DNA of 64,000 nt from the NCBI RefSeq assembly GCF_900100395.1, contig NZ_FNFB01000002.1, positions 124,001-188,000 of the forward strand, in the 5' to 3' direction. Numbering within the stretch: position 1 is the stretch's first letter; the number at the start of each line of letters is the position of its first letter. This DNA comes from Nonomuraea maritima. GTDB lineage: Bacteria > Actinomycetota > Actinomycetes > Streptosporangiales > Streptosporangiaceae. The notes beneath the pieces are model-generated. The model saw nothing but the letters and a program-made list of their open reading frames with translations, searched no databases and had not been told where the DNA came from. The position numbers and the translations under genes are program-made. Below are positions 18,416-30,489 of the stretch, piece after piece.

Positions 18416-18927
18416 TGACTACAGAGGATGAGGTTCGCGGCTGGTTCACGGGTCGGCTGCCCGAAGGGTGGTTCACCGGCGCCCCCGCGATCGTCCGCGA
18501 CCGTGAGGAGATCGCCGTCGTCGGGACACTTCCCGACCCGCCCTCCGACGTGTCCGAGCCCGAGCGGGCCGCGCTCATCGAGGGAATCGCCGCCAGGTTC
18601 CGTGAGGAGACGCGAGAGCGGCGCATCGAGATCGCCCGCGAGGCCGAGCACCGATTCCGCCGCAAGGTGTCCTGGGGAGTCGCCTGCGGCGGCACGACTG
18701 TGATGTTCACCACACTTTCCGTGCCGGTCATGACGCGGCTGCGGCAGGCGGAACGCCAGGTCCTCGACACCCTGGTGGCCGCAGGCGTGGCGCGCAGCCG
18801 CAGTGACGCCCTCGCCTGGTGCGTACGCCTGGTCGGCAAGAACACCGACGCCTGGCTGGCCGACCTCCGCGACGCGCTCCAGCACGTCGACAGGGTCCGC
18901 GCCGCGGGCCCCGACGCCCATTCTTGA
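18415..18927 (+). CDS. Hypothetical protein with RHH-like C-terminus, probably leaderless
   Basis: The 170-residue protein is not recognised as a family. The N-terminal two thirds are charged; a segment GVACGGTTVMFTTLSVPVMTRLRQAERQVLDTLV leads into a C-terminal LVAAGVARSRSDALAWCVRLV. The latter resembles the helix pair of CopG/Arc ribbon-helix-helix DNA-binding proteins, in which such SRSDAL segments follow a short strand. With the palindrome over its own promoter this suggests autorepression. The residues are compatible with the fold but no structure comparison was possible. Confidence 0.8.
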   Translation: MTTEDEVRGWFTGRLPEGWFTGAPAIVRDREEIAVVGTLPDPPSDVSEPERAALIEGIAARFREETRERRIEIAREAEHRFRRKVSWGVACGGTTVMFTTLSVPVMTRLRQAERQVLDTLVAAGVARSRSDALAWCVRLVGKNTDAWLADLRDALQHVDRVRAAGPDAHS

Positions 18928-18953
18928 TGCCGTCCAGCGGAAACGTGCCGGGA

Positions 18954-19010
18954 AATGGACTGGACCAATCGAGATATTGGTTTAGACCATCGAGATTGGT
19001 GTGGACCAGT
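18954..19010 (+). promoter_or_regulatory. Three tandem dre-like (DasR/GntR-type) operators upstream of pckG
   Basis: Three 16-bp imperfect palindromes with core TGGxCTxGACCA lie at 18954-18969, 18976-18991 and 18995-19010. Against ACTGGTCTAGACCA(G/C)T, the DasR element as I recall it, they match at 12, 12 and 13 of 16 positions. Centre spacings are 22 and 19 bp, about two helical turns. They are 167-223 nt before the pckG start. Another GntR/HutC regulator could use the same core. Confidence 0.65.
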
Positions 19011-19042
19011 GCGCTGAATTTCTTCTTTTAAATCCTCCTTCG

Positions 19043-19060
19043 TTGGGTAGTGAGACCCAA
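19043..19060 (+). promoter_or_regulatory. Hairpin in the pckG 5' region
   Basis: TTGGGT-AGTGAG-ACCCAA is a perfect 6-bp stem in the AT-richer 249-bp gap before pckG. A CCAATTGG palindrome lies further down near 19110. This may be leader structure; I match it to no known riboswitch. Confidence 0.35.
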
Positions 19061-19176
19061 TCGTCAGGGCTTCTGCCTGCGGTGATGGCATCGCCGAACA
19101 GGTCTATGCCAATTGGCTTTTCGTCGATCCGTCGTAAATGATGACGGGGCCCTGGGAGAGTGGAGGAGTCGAAGTC

Positions 19177-20970
19177 GTGTCCGTTTCCATGCAAGCAACC
19201 GCACCCACCAGCAATGCCGAATTGGTCGCCTGGGTGAACGAGATCGCGGCCCTGACCGAGCCCGACCGCGTCGAGTGGTGCGACGGGTCGGAGGCGGAGT
19301 GGACGCGCCTGACCAACCTGCTCGTCGAGCAGGGCACGCTCACCCGGCTGGCCGCCCGGCCCAACAGCTTCTACGCCAAGTCCGACCCGAGCGACGTGGC
19401 GCGCGTCGAGGACCGTACCTTCATCTGCTCAGAGCGCGAGGACGACGCCGGCCCGACGAACAACTGGGTCGCGCCCGACGAGATGCGCCGCACGTTCGGC
19501 GAGCTCTTCAAGGGCTGCATGCGCGGCCGCACCATGTACGTCGTCCCGTTCTGCATGGGCCCGCTCGGCGGCGAGATCTCGCAGCTCGGCGTCGAGATCA
19601 CCGACTCCGCGTACGTCGCCGTGTCCATGCGCATCATGACCCGCATGGGCGAGCGGGCGCTGCGGCTCATCGAGAAGCGGGGCGAGTTCGTCAAGGCGGT
19701 CCACTCCGTCGGCGCGCCCCTCGAACCCGGCCAGGCCGACGTGCCGTGGCCGTGCAGCTCGACGAAGTACATCAGCCACTTCCCCGAGACGCGCGAGATC
19801 TGGTCGTACGGCTCCGGCTACGGCGGCAACGCGTTGCTCGGCAAGAAGTGCTATGCCCTGCGCATCGCCAGCGTCATGGCCCGCGACGAGGGCTGGCTGG
19901 CCGAGCACATGCTCATACTCAAGCTCACGCCGCCGAGCGGGGAGCCCCGCTACATCGCCGCCGCGTTCCCGAGCGCCTGCGGCAAGACCAACCTCGCGAT
20001 GCTGGAGCCGACGATCCCCGGCTGGAAGGTCGAGACGATCGGCGACGACATCGCCTGGATGCGCTTCGGCGCCGACGGCCGCCTGTACGCGATCAACCCG
20101 GAGGCCGGCTTCTTCGGCGTGGCGCCCGGCACCGGTCAGACGACCAACGCCAACGCGGTCAAGGCCCTCTGGGGCAACGCCATCTTCACGAACGTCGCCC
20201 TCACCGACGACGGCGACGTGTGGTGGGAGGGCCTCACGGAGGAGCCTCCTGCGCACCTGACCGACTGGAAGGGGCGTTCCTGGACGCCCGGCAGCGGCGA
20301 GCCCGCCGCCCACCCCAACGCTCGCTTCACGGTTCCCGCCGCCCAGTGCCCGACCATCGCACCGGAGTGGCAGGACCCCAAGGGCGTGCCCATCTCGGCG
20401 ATCCTGTTCGGTGGCCGCCGCGCCACCGCCGTCCCCCTGGTGACGGAGGCGCTGAGCTGGCAGCACGGCGTCTTTCTCGGAGCCAACGTCGCCTCCGAGA
20501 AGACCGCCGCCGCCGAGGGCAAGGTCGGTGAGCTGCGCTACGACCCGTTCGCGATGCTGCCGTTCTGCGGCTACAACATGGGCGACTACTTCGCCCACTG
20601 GCTGGAGATCGGCCGGCGGCAGGGCGCGAAGCTGCCGCGCGTCTACTACGTCAACTGGTTCCGCAAGAACACCGACGGCGCGTTCATCTGGCCCGGGTTC
20701 GGGGAGAACAGCCGCGTACTGAAGTGGATCGTCGAGCGCCTCAACGGCGCGGCCGACGCCGTGTCCACGCCGATCGGCCTGCTGCCGCGCGAGCTCGACA
20801 CCGAGGGGCTCGACCTGTCGGAGGACGACCTGCGCACGCTGCTGACCGTTGAGCGCGACGTCTGGCGTGAGGAGGCGGCGCTGATCCCCGACCACTTCGC
20901 GAAGTTCGGCTCCCACCTGCCGAAGGAGCTGTGGGACGAGTACAACGCCCTGTGCGACCGCCTCAGCTGA
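19177..20970 (+). CDS. pckG: Phosphoenolpyruvate carboxykinase (GTP)
   Basis: Converts oxaloacetate and GTP to phosphoenolpyruvate, the entry step of gluconeogenesis. The 597-residue protein has the kinase-1a loop with reactive Cys268 in [12 protein letters not shown] (Lys270, Thr271), GDDIAWMRF (metal-binding Asp) and the PEPCK-specific [16 protein letters not shown] and FAHWLEIG. Length suits the GTP family, not the ATP family. GGAGGAG 8 nt upstream picks GTG 19177 over ATG 19138. Three dre-like operators upstream suggest repression tied to carbon or amino-sugar status. Confidence 0.97.
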   Translation: MSVSMQATAPTSNAELVAWVNEIAALTEPDRVEWCDGSEAEWTRLTNLLVEQGTLTRLAARPNSFYAKSDPSDVARVEDRTFICSEREDDAGPTNNWVAPDEMRRTFGELFKGCMRGRTMYVVPFCMGPLGGEISQLGVEITDSAYVAVSMRIMTRMGERALRLIEKRGEFVKAVHSVGAPLEPGQADVPWPCSSTKYISHFPETREIWSYGSGYGGNALLGKKCYALRIASVMARDEGWLAEHMLILKLTPPSGEPRYIAAAFPSACGKTNLAMLEPTIPGWKVETIGDDIAWMRFGADGRLYAINPEAGFFGVAPGTGQTTNANAVKALWGNAIFTNVALTDDGDVWWEGLTEEPPAHLTDWKGRSWTPGSGEPAAHPNARFTVPAAQCPTIAPEWQDPKGVPISAILFGGRRATAVPLVTEALSWQHGVFLGANVASEKTAAAEGKVGELRYDPFAMLPFCGYNMGDYFAHWLEIGRRQGAKLPRVYYVNWFRKNTDGAFIWPGFGENSRVLKWIVERLNGAADAVSTPIGLLPRELDTEGLDLSEDDLRTLLTVERDVWREEAALIPDHFAKFGSHLPKELWDEYNALCDRLS

Positions 20971-20980
20971 GGCACGCGTG

Positions 20981-21007
20981 ACCGGCCCGCACGCCGTGCG
21001 GGCCGGT
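20981..21007. terminator. Bidirectional hairpin terminator
   Basis: ACCGGCCCGCAC-GCC-GTGCGGGCCGGT is a perfect 12-bp stem with a 3-nt loop midway between the convergent pckG and SDR genes. It has no U-tract on either side but is very stable. Confidence 0.75.
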
Positions 21008-21015
21008 TCGCGTGT

Positions 21016-21924
21016 TCAGGCGCGCCGGACGGCTTCGAGGGCGTAATCCCACAGGCGGTCGGCGAGAGCCGGGTCGATCGCCCACCCCGCCACGCCGCCG
21101 GTCGCCTCAGGACCGCCAGGAACCACCTCTTCCTCCTGGTTGTCGGAGAAGTACCGGCCGGTCACGCCCTTGACCAGCGGGGACGCGGCCAGCAGCACCG
21201 AGGTGCCGGCGCCCTGCTCCGGGGTCTTGTAGTAGTCGGGGGTCAGGAGGTTGCCCTCCTCGTCCATCGAGCCGAACGCCCGCATGGTGTCGTCGTCGAG
21301 GTGGCGCTGCAGGTTGGTGTGGATGTAGCCGGGGGCCAGCGAGTTGGCGGTGACGCCGTCGGCGGCCCAGCGCCGGGCGATCGCGACCGCGAGCAGGACG
21401 TCGGCCGTCTTCGACTGCGCGTACGCGACCCACGGGTCGTACGGGCGGCGCTCGAAGTGCGGGTCGTCGAAGTCGAACGGCGCCCTGAGGTGCGCGCCGG
21501 AACTCACGGTGACGACCCGCGCGTCACCGGCCTCGCGCAGGTTCTCGTGCAGGCCGGTGATCAGCGCGAAGTGACCGAGGAAGTTCGTCGCGAGCTGCAG
21601 CTCCCAGCCATTGGCGGCGAGCTCGCGGGTGGGCACCGCCATGATCCCGGCGTTCGCCACGATCGCGTGCAGCGGCCCCGTCCAGCCGGCCACGAACGCG
21701 CGCACGGAGCCGAGGTCGCTCAGATCGAGGGCCCGCTCACCGTCGGCGGGGTTGCGGGTGGCGACGGTGACCTCGGCCCCCGCACCCCGCAGCGCCTGGA
21801 CGGTCGCCGCGCCGATCCCGGACGCGCCCCCGGTGACGATGATGCGGCGGCCGGTGAGGTCGACGCCGGCGAGGATCTCGGCGGCCGGGGTCTTGGCCCC
21901 GAACGGAGTGCTGATACGTGTCAT
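21016..21924 (-). CDS. Short-chain dehydrogenase/reductase
   Basis: The 302-residue protein has the SDR cofactor motif TGGASGIG (about residues 35-42), NAGI, catalytic Ser in VVTVSSGAH and YAQSKTADVL with the Tyr-x-x-x-Lys pair. The Arg-rich TVATRN segment after the second strand suggests NADP(H). It resembles the WWOX/retinol dehydrogenase-like SDRs (LREAGDARVVTVSS, YDPWVAYAQSK); the substrate cannot be read from sequence. ATG 21924 is divergent from an AraC gene with a 60-bp gap, so that regulator probably controls it. Confidence 0.9.
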   Translation of the reverse strand: MTRISTPFGAKTPAAEILAGVDLTGRRIIVTGGASGIGAATVQALRGAGAEVTVATRNPADGERALDLSDLGSVRAFVAGWTGPLHAIVANAGIMAVPTRELAANGWELQLATNFLGHFALITGLHENLREAGDARVVTVSSGAHLRAPFDFDDPHFERRPYDPWVAYAQSKTADVLLAVAIARRWAADGVTANSLAPGYIHTNLQRHLDDDTMRAFGSMDEEGNLLTPDYYKTPEQGAGTSVLLAASPLVKGVTGRYFSDNQEEEVVPGGPEATGGVAGWAIDPALADRLWDYALEAVRRA

Positions 21925-21984
21925 GTGTCCCACGCTAGGAGCCGATGACTGGACGGGGAATGCTTCCGGGTCCAACATAGTTGC

Positions 21985-22950
21985 GTGAACGTCCAACGTG
22001 CCGATCCCCTCGAAGAGGTCCTCACGCTCGTCGGCGCGACCGGCCACCTGTCGGTCGGGCTGGTGGCCGGCGGCGAGTGGGCGGTGGCGTTCGAGCCGCC
22101 GCAGGGGGTGAAGTTCAACGCCGTACGCCGCGGGCACTGCCTGCTCACCGTCGACGGCGTGCCCGAGCCGATCCGGCTGGACGAGGGCGACTGCTTCCTG
22201 CTCACCCAGCCGCGCAGCTTCATCCTGGCCGGCGGGCCGGGGGTGGAGCCGGTCCCGGCCCATCCGATCTTCGTGGCGGCCACCGACGGCACGGCCAGGG
22301 TCGGCACCGGCGACGACGTCGTGTTCCTCGGCGGCCGGTTCGACTTCGGCGAGCGCGCCCAGGAGCTGCTGCTCGACGGGCTCCCGCCGCTGATCCACGT
22401 GCCCGGCCGCACCCCCGAGGCCGCCACCGTGCGCTGGGCGCTCGACCAGATCGACGCCGAACTGCGCGCGCGGCCGCTCGCCTCGACGCTCGTCACCGAG
22501 CATCTCGCCCTCGTCATGCTCATCCACGTCCTGCGACTCCACCTGGCCGCCGCCGGGCCCGGCGAGGTGTCCGGCTGGCTGGCCGGACTCGCTGACCCGG
22601 TCGTGGCCCCGGCGCTGCGGGCCATGCACGCCCGTCCTGCGCATGCCTGGACGGTGGCGCAGCTGGCCGAGGTCGCCGCGGTGTCGCGGTCGACGCTCGC
22701 CGCCCGGTTCAAGCAGGTCGTCGGGCAGGGCCCGCTCAACTACCTGAGCGGCTGGCGGATCGAGCTCGCCGCCGAGCGCCTGCGCCGCGGCGACGGAACG
22801 GTGGCGGTGATCGCCCGTGAGGTCGGGTACGGCTCGGAGAGCGCGCTCAGCAACGCGTTCAAGCGGGTCACCGGCGCGTCCCCGCGCGACTACCGCCGGC
22901 GGCTCGGTGCGCCGGTGCGGTCCGGAAGTGGCCTCGGCTCGGCGACGTGA
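21985..22950 (+). CDS. AraC-family transcriptional regulator
   Basis: The 321-residue protein has a cupin-like N-terminal effector domain of the AraC_binding_2/cupin_6 type (GHLSVGLVAGGEWAVAFEPP, VRRGHCLLTVDGVPEPIRL) and a C-terminal double HTH: TVAQLAEVAAVSRSTLAARFKQVVGQGPLNYL and VAVIAREVGYGSESALSNAFKRVTGASPRDYRR. Relatives often regulate an adjacent divergent SDR gene, as is the case here. GTG 21985 is the only start that keeps the cupin domain. Confidence 0.93.
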   Translation: MNVQRADPLEEVLTLVGATGHLSVGLVAGGEWAVAFEPPQGVKFNAVRRGHCLLTVDGVPEPIRLDEGDCFLLTQPRSFILAGGPGVEPVPAHPIFVAATDGTARVGTGDDVVFLGGRFDFGERAQELLLDGLPPLIHVPGRTPEAATVRWALDQIDAELRARPLASTLVTEHLALVMLIHVLRLHLAAAGPGEVSGWLAGLADPVVAPALRAMHARPAHAWTVAQLAEVAAVSRSTLAARFKQVVGQGPLNYLSGWRIELAAERLRRGDGTVAVIAREVGYGSESALSNAFKRVTGASPRDYRRRLGAPVRSGSGLGSAT

Positions 22951-22959
22951 TCGGTGATG

Positions 22960-22973
22960 AGGACCAACGTCCT
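22960..22973. promoter_or_regulatory. DosR/OsdR-like box upstream of DoxX gene
   Basis: AGGAC-CAAC-GTCCT is a perfect 5-bp inverted repeat. It matches 10 of 14 positions of the mycobacterial DosR core GGGACTWWAGTCCC. It lies 98 bp before the DoxX start and just past the AraC stop. Confidence 0.5.
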
Positions 22974-23071
22974 TCGGCCGCGGGCCGTACGGCACTGATC
23001 TCACGACCGCGCGAACGGTGTGATGGAGGCGCGAACAGGACCGCACGACACGGCAGAGAGGCAGGCCCCCC

Positions 23072-23596
23072 ATGGCCACCATCCACAGGCCCGCGACGGA
23101 CATCGGCGTCGGCAAGGCCGCGCGCACACCCGCGGACTACGTCTGGGCGGTCGCCCGGATCGCGATCGGGTGGGTCTTCCTGTGGGCGTTCCTGGACAAG
23201 ACGTTCGGTTGGGGGTTCGCCACTCCCGCGGACAAGGCGTGGCTCGCGGGCGGCAGCCCGACGACCGGATTCCTCAAGGGCACCGGCGAGCACGCGCTGG
23301 GCGGCTTCTTCACGAGCCTCGCGGGGCAGGCATGGGTCGACTGGCTGTTCATGGCCGGCCTGGCAGGCGTCGGCCTGGCGCTCGTGCTCGGGGTCGGAAC
23401 GCGCGTCGCCGCCGTCGCCGGCGGCGCGATGCTGCTCCTGATGTGGGCCGCCGCGCTGCCCCTGGAGACCAACCCCTTCGTCGACGACCACATCGTGTAC
23501 GCGATCGTGCTGGCCGGCCTGGCTCTCACCGGCGCCGGCACCACCCTCGGCCTGGGGAACCTGCCCGTCGTCCAGCGCAACGGCTGGCTCAAGTAG
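23072..23596 (+). CDS. DoxX-family membrane protein
   Basis: The 174-residue protein has four predicted membrane segments (about 24-45, 85-104, 106-125, 132-155) and the DoxX-like ARIAIGWVFLWAFLDKTFGWGF opening. DoxX/DoxD proteins are linked to thiosulfate:quinone oxidoreductase and, in mycobacteria, to membrane oxidoreductase complexes controlling redox stress. No partner gene is adjacent. A DosR-like box upstream, matched by one before the USP-nar genes, suggests a hypoxia role. A 20-bp hairpin follows. Confidence 0.85.
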   Translation: MATIHRPATDIGVGKAARTPADYVWAVARIAIGWVFLWAFLDKTFGWGFATPADKAWLAGGSPTTGFLKGTGEHALGGFFTSLAGQAWVDWLFMAGLAGVGLALVLGVGTRVAAVAGGAMLLLMWAAALPLETNPFVDDHIVYAIVLAGLALTGAGTTLGLGNLPVVQRNGWLK

Positions 23597-23604
23597 CCGA
23601 GACC

Positions 23605-23650
23605 ACGCCACAACGCCCACCCCCGGCCCAGGGGGTGGGCGTTGTGGCGT
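23605..23650 (+). terminator. Perfect 20-bp inverted repeat after DoxX gene
   Basis: ACGCCACAACGCCCACCCCC and its exact complement surround a 6-nt GGCCCA loop, starting 8 nt after the stop. This is the longest perfect hairpin in the window. There is no U-tract, but its place after a gene argues for termination or mRNA 3' protection. Confidence 0.75.
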
Positions 23651-23706
23651 CCATGAGCCGGGCAGCACGGGGGGCATGACGACCTCTGGCAGGGCCCCGC
23701 GCCGGG

Positions 23707-23723
23707 TTCGGGACCAATGGCAC
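23707..23723 (+). promoter_or_regulatory. DosR/OsdR-like box upstream of the USP-CBS-nar genes
   Basis: TTCGGGACCAATGGCAC matches 13 of 17 positions of the mycobacterial DosR consensus TTSGGGACTWWAGTCCC. The left half is perfect up to the last base of GGGACT (here C) and the right half is degenerate. It lies 89 bp before the USP start. Confidence 0.5.
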
Positions 23724-23811
23724 TGTGCCGGTGGACCTTCTCCTCCGGCGCCGTGGCGCCGGCCTTGCCAGGCTGAACATGACACATCCGGTTCGGTGAA
23801 GGAGATGAGTG

Positions 23812-24651
23812 ATGGCCGGTCAGATCGTGGTCGCGGTGGACGGGTCCGCGCCTGCCGCCGCGGCGCTGGAGTGGGCAGCCGCTGACGCCGAGCGCCGCAG
23901 ACTCGACCTGCGCATCGTGCACGTGGGGGAGTCGTGGCCGTACGACGAGCGCGTCGAGTACTGCCGGACCACTCTCGAGAACGCCGCCGACCGGGCGCGC
24001 GAACTCGCCGAAGGCGTCAAGGTCGGCACCGAACTGCTGACCGGGAACGTGATCGACGCGCTCATCGGCGAGTCCCGGCAGGCCGACACCCTGGTGCTGG
24101 GCAGCCGCGGCCTCGGCGGGTTCACCGGGATGGTCGTCGGCTCCGTCGGCATGGGCGTGGCCGGGCACGCGGCCGGGCCGGTCGTCGTGGTCCGCGGCCC
24201 CGCGGCCGGCGCGCACGGCAGGGTCGTGGTCGGATACGACGGATCCGACCACGCGCAGGCGGCCATGGCGTACGCCGTCGAGCAGGCCAGAGCCCGTCGC
24301 TCCGAGCTGCACGTGGTTTCGGCCTGGCAGGTGCCGATGCCCGCGCCGTACGCGCTCGCCTACGCTCCGCTGATCGAGCAGGCGCTGGAGGAGGAGAGCC
24401 GGGCGGCGCGCGCACGGATTCTTCCCTGGCAGCAGAGCGACCCCGACGTCACCATCACCCACGAGGAACTGCACACGCACCCGGTGGCGGCCCTGGTCCA
24501 GGCCGCGCGAACCGCCGATCTCGTCGTGGTGGGCTCGCGCGGCCGCGGTGGCTTCGCCTCGGCCGTGCTCGGCTCGGTGAGCCACGGCGTGCTGCACCAC
24601 GTGAGCTGCCCGGTCGCGGTGGTCCGGCCGCGCGGAGCGGAGGCGTCGTGA
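23812..24651 (+). CDS. Universal stress protein, tandem UspA domains
   Basis: The 279-residue protein holds two UspA domains (about 1-135 and 140-279). Each ends in the ATP-binding loop: LGSRGLGGFTGMVVGSV and VGSRGRGGFASAVLGSV, the G-x2-G-x9-G(S/T) pattern. Tandem USPs of this kind belong to the dormancy regulon in mycobacteria. AAGGAG 7 nt upstream sets ATG 23812. Its TGA overlaps the GTG of the next gene, which links it to the CBS protein and probably to narGHJI. Confidence 0.93.
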   Translation: MAGQIVVAVDGSAPAAAALEWAAADAERRRLDLRIVHVGESWPYDERVEYCRTTLENAADRARELAEGVKVGTELLTGNVIDALIGESRQADTLVLGSRGLGGFTGMVVGSVGMGVAGHAAGPVVVVRGPAAGAHGRVVVGYDGSDHAQAAMAYAVEQARARRSELHVVSAWQVPMPAPYALAYAPLIEQALEEESRAARARILPWQQSDPDVTITHEELHTHPVAALVQAARTADLVVVGSRGRGGFASAVLGSVSHGVLHHVSCPVAVVRPRGAEAS

Positions 24652-25115
24652 ACACCGAGACGGTTACCGCCGGCCAGGTGATGAGCCGCGTGCTGGTGGC
24701 CGTGAAAGCGGAGGAGTCGCCGCTGCTGGCCTGGGAGTTGATGCGCCAGGCCGGCGTGCACCACCTGCCCGTGGTCGACGGTCCGCACGTGCTCGGCATC
24801 CTGACGCGCGAGGACCTGGCCGCCTCCTGGTCCGGCGGGCCGCACGAGCAGTCCGCCCGCCGCGTGCGGGATCTACTGCGACGGGCGACGCGGCCCAGCG
24901 TCCGGCCGGACACCCCGCTGGCCAAGGTCGCCGCCGTGATGCTCGACGCCGGCGTGGACGCGGTGCCGGTGCTCTCGGCCCACGGGCCGGTGGGCCTGAT
25001 CACCGCCCGTGATGTGCTGGCCGCGGTCGCGGGACGTGTCAGGGACGCCCAGGAGCGGGGTGAGGTGGTCACCGGCATGTTCCGCCTGGAACCGGTACAG
25101 CCCCCACGCGGGTGA
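24648..25115 (+). CDS. CBS-domain pair protein
   Basis: The 155-residue protein consists of two CBS motifs: VMSRVLVAVKAEESPLLAWELMRQAGVHHLPVVD.GHVLGILTREDL and a second copy with RPSVRPDTPLAKVAAVMLDAGVDAVPVLSAHGPVGLITARDV. Such Bateman modules bind adenosine nucleotides and sense energy charge. It has no attached enzyme domain. A GTGA overlap couples it to the USP gene, and narG starts 95 bp downstream on the same strand. Confidence 0.92.
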   Translation: MNTETVTAGQVMSRVLVAVKAEESPLLAWELMRQAGVHHLPVVDGPHVLGILTREDLAASWSGGPHEQSARRVRDLLRRATRPSVRPDTPLAKVAAVMLDAGVDAVPVLSAHGPVGLITARDVLAAVAGRVRDAQERGEVVTGMFRLEPVQPPRG

Positions 25116-25210
25116 TCCGCCCCTCAGCGAGGGGGACCTCTTGCTGAGAGCGGGGCGTGCGCAGTCGATCCGTCGGGTACGCCGGGGTCTGTGACGGAAG
25201 AGGGGTGCCC

Positions 25211-28851
<3,641 letters not shown>

Positions 28852-28852
<1 letters not shown>

Positions 28853-30489
28853 TGCGCGTCATGGCACAGCTGGCCATGGTCATGAACCTGGACAAGTGCA
28901 TCGGCTGCCACACCTGCTCGGTCACCTGCAAGCAGGCCTGGACCAACAGGGCCGGCACCGAGTACGTCTGGTTCAACAACGTCGAGACCCGCCCCGGCCA
29001 GGGCTATCCCCGTACCTACCAGGACCAGGAGAGGTGGAAGGGCGGCTGGGAGCTCAACCGGCGCGGCCGGCTGAGCCTGAAGGCGGGCGGGCGGGTGCGG
29101 AAGCTTCTGACCATCTTCGCCAACCCGCTGATGCCGTCCCTCCAGGACTACTACGAGCCCTGGACGTACGACTACGACCGGCTGTTCTCCGCGCCCATGC
29201 AGGCCGACGCCCCGGTGGCGCGGCCCCGTTCGCTCATCACCGGCGAGCCCACCAAGATCAGCTGGAGCGCGAACTGGGACGACAACCTGGCCGGCGACCC
29301 CTCACCCGACCCGGTGCTGCGCAAGGTGTCGGGCCAGGTCACGCTGGAGTTCGAGCGGGCCTTCATGTTCTACCTGCCGCGCATCTGCGAGCACTGCCTC
29401 AACCCGTCCTGCGTGGCCTCCTGCCCGTCGGGCGCGCTGTACAAGCGCTCGGAGGACGGCATCGTCCTGGTCGACCAGGACCGCTGCCGGGGGTGGCGGA
29501 TGTGCGTGACGGGCTGCCCGTACAAGAAGGTGTACTTCAACCACCGCACCGGGAAAGCCGAGAAGTGCACGTTCTGCTTCCCCCGGGTCGAGGTGGGCAT
29601 CCCCACGGTCTGCTCCGAGACGTGCGTGGGACGGCTGCGCTACATCGGGCTCGTCCTGTACGACGCCGACCGGGTGGCCGCGGCGGCCGCCACCCCCGAC
29701 GAGAAGGACCTGTACGAGGCGCAGAAGAGCGTCCTGCTCGACCCGCACGACCCCGAGGTGGCCGCCGCCGCCCGCGCCGAAGGCATCCCCGACGACTGGC
29801 TGGAGGCCGCCCGCCGGTCGCCCGTCCACAAGCTGATCTTCGATCTCGGCGTGGCGCTGCCGCTGCACCCGGAATACCGGACGATGCCGATGGTCTGGTA
29901 CATCCCGCCGCTGTCGCCGGTCGTGGACGTGCTGGCCGGCACCGGCCACGACGGCGAGGACGCGGGCAACCTGTTCGGCGCCATCGACGCCCTGCGCATC
30001 CCGATCGGCTACCTGGCCGAGCTGTTCACCGCCGGTGACCCAGGGCCCGTGCGGGCGGTGCTGCGCCGGCTCGCCGCGATGCGCTCGTACATGCGCCGCC
30101 TCAACCTCGGGCAGGACCCCGACGAGTCGATCGCCAGCGCCGTGGGGATGAGCGGCGCGCAGGTCGAGGACATGCACCGCCTGCTGGCCCTCGCCCCCTA
30201 CGGCGAGCGGTACGTCATCCCCACGGCGCACGCCGAGCAGGGCGCGCAGCTGGAGGAGCTCGCCACCGGTTGCAGCCTCGACTACGAGGGCGGCCCCGGC
30301 ATGACCGGGCCGTTCGGCGAGGCGTCGGGGCGGCCGGCGCCGGTCGCGGTGGAGAGCTTCCACGCGCTGCGCGAACGGCAGGAGAGCGACGACCTGGACG
30401 CCGCCGACGACCTGCACGGCCGCGTCAACCTGCTCAACTGGGACGGCAAGGGCACGCCCGACGGGCTGTTCCCCAGGAGGAAGAGATGA
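28852..30489 (+). CDS. narH: Respiratory nitrate reductase, beta subunit
   Basis: The 545-residue iron-sulfur subunit passes electrons from NarI to NarG. Cys groups for three [4Fe-4S] and one [3Fe-4S] cluster are present: C16-x2-C-x2-C-x3-C (CIGCHTCSVTC), CEHCLNPSCVASC, CRGWRMCVTGC with Trp replacing one Cys as expected for the 3Fe centre, and CTFC...CSETC. The MRVMAQLAMVMNLD opening matches NarH. The ATG overlaps the narG stop (TGATG) and the end overlaps narJ by 4 bp. Confidence 0.97.

Noticed and set aside
21016-23127. Long minus-strand frame covering the SDR gene, the AraC gene and DoxX region as one 703-residue protein
   Set aside because: Only the last 302 residues look like a protein (SDR). 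The upstream part is antisense to the AraC gene and has shadow-type composition.
25116-25210. DosR-like box directly before narG (GGGGGACCTC)
   Set aside because: Only the left half resembles the box; the right half does not match.
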